From contig CAYWPG010000005.1 of assembly GCA_964460035.1 (NCBI GenBank), positions 65,197 to 129,196 of the forward strand: a DNA stretch of 64,000 nucleotides. The letters are read 5' to 3'. Positions 62,006 to 64,000 of this stretch are shown one piece after another. The translations under genes were made by a program, and so were the position numbers. Below the pieces are notes generated by a model. The model was given only the letters and a program-made list of their open reading frames with translations, was not told the DNA's origin and searched no databases. How positions within the stretch are numbered: the first letter of the stretch is position 1; each line of letters starts with the position of its first letter. The DNA is from CAYWPG01 sp964460035. GTDB lineage: Bacteria; Pseudomonadota; Gammaproteobacteria; Nitrococcales; AK92.

Positions 62006-62635
62006 ATGTCGGACGAGTCACGGCAGATTCGCAAGCGGGCGCGCGCCTACTTTGCAAAACACGTGCTAGGGGCAGACGAGCAGACACGGATCTGCTTGTT
62101 TCTGCAAGGCGCGAAGGGCATCAACGCCACCATTCTTGCCAAGGTGGAGTTCCAGCCACTGCAGTGGCTGCCCTACAAGTTCCTCCATAATCAGTACTTT
62201 CGCGAGATGGAGTTGTCCACTCTGCTCGCGAAGAGCACGACCTGGAGCGTCAATCCCTTCGTCTACCTGGATGCCACCAATCTGAACCTGGCGCTGTGGC
62301 AAACCACCGGCGCGGGCCGCTTCATCCGGGGAGTGATGAAGCTCGATCGCTTGTTTTACGAGTACCTTGCGATGAGCCATGCGCTGATGGCCGAGATACG
62401 GTTTCTGCCCTTGCTGCCGCCGGAGCTGCCGCTGGACACGCCTTTCCTGATGGCTTTGAAGGACGTGGAAGAGGAGAACGGCCGGCAGATTCAAACGCAG
62501 ATCCGCTTGCTCAAGGATCTTGACTGTGGGATGGAGCGGGCGGAGCGCGAACAGGTGGTGGAGGAGCAGCACGCTATTGTGGCCGGGCTGTTTGACCGTC
62601 TGCTGGTTGAGCTGGTGCGCAGTCAGCCACAGTAG
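62006..62635 (+). CDS. Hypothetical protein, 209 aa
   Basis: Not recognised. No signal peptide or membrane segment is present. It has a helical, mixed-charge N terminus (residues 1-25), a Trp-rich middle ('LQWLPYKFLHNQYFREME', 'TTWSVNPFVYLDATNLNLALWQTT') and an acidic helical C-terminal half ('VEEENGRQIQTQIRLLKDLD', 'ERAEREQVVEEQHAIV'). ATG at 62006 follows AAAGGGAG. A hydrolase with a basic tail lies 224 bases downstream on the same strand, which might be functionally linked. Confidence 0.6.
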   Translation: MSDESRQIRKRARAYFAKHVLGADEQTRICLFLQGAKGINATILAKVEFQPLQWLPYKFLHNQYFREMELSTLLAKSTTWSVNPFVYLDATNLNLALWQTTGAGRFIRGVMKLDRLFYEYLAMSHALMAEIRFLPLLPPELPLDTPFLMALKDVEEENGRQIQTQIRLLKDLDCGMERAEREQVVEEQHAIVAGLFDRLLVELVRSQPQ

Positions 62636-62859
62636 TGGATGCCGAGCCGCTCAGATGGTCGGAACGTGCTAGCAGTCCCGGCTGCTATGCCGGGGCTGCG
62701 CGGGGAGGCACGCGTAATTGCATGCCGCCCGTGGGCGCGCCGCGATCCACCGCAACCCCTAGAGTAGAGGCCTGTGCGTGGCCCAATCCTGGGGGGTGCG
62801 CTATTAAAGTGCCGTAAGGGAAGTCGCTAGCAGCCCGCTAGCCAGGCAAGGAGAAGGCG

Positions 62860-63906
62860 ATGCCGGTTTTCAAGTACCAGCGCCACAACATCTACTACGA
62901 GTTGCACGGAAGCGCTGCCGATCCCGTCGTTACGTTCGTCAACGGTTTGTCTATGCGCACAGCGCATTGGGCGCCCTATTTCGACATGCTGCCGCGGCGC
63001 GGCTGCCGCGTGCTCAGTTACGACCTGCCCGGCCAGGGCTTCTCCTCCAAACCGGTGCTGGGCATGGGGTTCGACGACCATGCCGAAGCGTTGGGCGCGC
63101 TTCACGAGCACTTGGAAATCGAGAGCTCGTTCGTGCTGGGCATCTCCTTCGGCGGCGTAGTGGCGTTGAAATACGCCCTATCGGATCCCGAGCGCGTGCG
63201 CGGGCTGATGCCGGCCAGCACCTTCAGTGAGCTGAACGAGCAGCTACGCCTGCACGCCTACAATCTTTACCAGGGGCTCACCCGCCTGGGCTTCGAGTTC
63301 TATCTCGACCTGCTCATGCCGCTCAACTTTACCAACGAGTTCCTGCTCGAGCATCGGCAGTTCAACGATGTGCTCAAGCGTGCCGGTGTGGCCGGCAACG
63401 ATCTGTACGGAATACAGAACATCATGGAATCGCTGGCGCACTTTGAATCCATAACCCCGGAGCTGAGCCGGATCACCTGCCCGACCATGATTCTCAACGG
63501 CGAGTACGACTTTCTCACGCCGCGCTCGCTGCACGACATCATCCGCCGGGAGATCGCCAATTCTCGCCTTTACGTGGTGGCGCACATGGCTCATGCGTTC
63601 ACCATGGAGGTTCCCGCGGTGGTATCGCGCCTGGTAGGCGACTTCGTCGCCGAAGTGGAGTCGGGCCGGTGGCAGGGCGATCAGTCGGTATGGATTACCG
63701 ACGACGACGTGAATGCGCCGCAGTTTCTGCACCGAGCGAGGGAGGATCACCTCAGGTTCTTGTCGCCGGCAGAGCAGCAGACCACTACGTCCCCGGCAGG
63801 TGAACCTGCCCAGACCGCGCAACGAGCCACGGCGGCGCGAAAGCAAGCCGCTGCCAAAAAGCGTATCGCGGCCTCTCCTGGTCGGGCACCGAAGAAGGTC
63901 AAATAG
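62860..63906 (+). CDS. Alpha/beta hydrolase with lysine/alanine-rich C-terminal tail
   Basis: 348 aa. The first 270 residues are a classical alpha/beta hydrolase: oxyanion 'FVNGLSMRTAHW', nucleophile S96 in 'LGISFGG', acid in 'NGEYDFLTP' and histidine in 'HMAHAFTME'. The last 45 or so residues are low-complexity and strongly basic ('RATAARKQAAAKKRIA', 'GRAPKKVK'), like histone-H1 or PHA-granule proteins. Such a tail could bind DNA or a granule surface; no phaC or phasin gene is in view. GGAGAAGG precedes the ATG. Confidence 0.85.
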   Translation: MPVFKYQRHNIYYELHGSAADPVVTFVNGLSMRTAHWAPYFDMLPRRGCRVLSYDLPGQGFSSKPVLGMGFDDHAEALGALHEHLEIESSFVLGISFGGVVALKYALSDPERVRGLMPASTFSELNEQLRLHAYNLYQGLTRLGFEFYLDLLMPLNFTNEFLLEHRQFNDVLKRAGVAGNDLYGIQNIMESLAHFESITPELSRITCPTMILNGEYDFLTPRSLHDIIRREIANSRLYVVAHMAHAFTMEVPAVVSRLVGDFVAEVESGRWQGDQSVWITDDDVNAPQFLHRAREDHLRFLSPAEQQTTTSPAGEPAQTAQRATAARKQAAAKKRIAASPGRAPKKVK

Positions 63907-64000
63907 GGACGTTACGCACTAGGAAAGTCGGAGATTCCAGGTCCCGGATCAAGGGATCTGGGGCGCTAGTCGGTGCAGTGCATGATCCCGGCGCAGGCAG

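Noticed and set aside
1..64000. CRISPR arrays, insertion sequences, prophage or toxin-antitoxin genes
   Set aside because: No regularly spaced repeats, transposase, integrase or phage structural motifs were seen in any reading frame.

Overview
The window is GC-rich, densely coding chromosome of a gammaproteobacterium. The strongest taxonomic clue is the block argH (-) / algZ-algR-hemC-hemD-hemX-hemY (+), the gene order known from Pseudomonas. A finR-like LysR gene divergent from an Fpr-type ferredoxin-NADP reductase, a giant (about 1620 aa) NAD-glutamate dehydrogenase and a MaeB-type malic enzyme fit the same picture. Spacing and accessory content do not prove the genus Pseudomonas; a related deep gammaproteobacterial lineage is equally possible. 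A sigma-28-type promoter before a chemoreceptor gene implies a flagellated cell. I see no rRNA, CRISPR array, insertion sequence, phage or plasmid gene.

Layout. 0.4-6 kb: small housekeeping and unknown genes (MsrA, zinc-ribbon protein, Mpo1-like membrane protein, carboxylesterase-type hydrolase, site-2 protease with CBS domains, DUF2288 protein). 6-11 kb: leuA behind a candidate attenuation leader peptide, then fpr (copy 1), a DUF924 protein and a hydrolase. 10.9-18.9 kb: CopB-type copper ATPase, methyltransferase, GFA protein, transglutaminase-like protein, chemoreceptor and a lipoprotein hydrolase. 19.2-22.7 kb: an ECF42 sigma factor with two DGPF (YCII-related) proteins behind a matching ECF42-type promoter, and a hot-dog-type protein. 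23-30.5 kb: outer-membrane protein, DinB, M48 protease, TetR plus EamA exporter, glutamine cyclotransferase, fpr (copy 2) and its divergent LysR regulator.

30.6-36.4 kb is a four-gene signalling operon: hybrid histidine kinase with three receivers, CheR-type methyltransferase, stand-alone CheB-type methylesterase and a receiver-histidine kinase, with no CheA, CheW or receptor in it. 36.5-42.5 kb holds a second Mpo1-like gene, a PheS-related ligase of unknown function preceded by a strongly structured terminator-containing stretch, a Q-rich PRC-barrel protein and a GGDEF protein whose EAL domain is degenerate. 42.9-50.7 kb is the argH/algZR/hemCDXY block. 50.8-64 kb: a lipoprotein, quinone oxidoreductase, ferrochelatase, MaeB, YbfF-type esterase overlapping the giant gdhB, an unknown gene and a hydrolase with a lysine/alanine-rich tail.

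Functional links: hemC, hemD and hemH place early and last haem-pathway steps near each other; leuA, argH, maeB and gdhB are core carbon and nitrogen metabolism; two Fpr paralogues, MsrA and FinR point to redox-stress handling. The observations most worth checking are the leuA leader, the palindrome covering the finR start codon, the ECF42 promoter, the structured RNA before the PheS-like gene, and the CheR/CheB-kinase operon.
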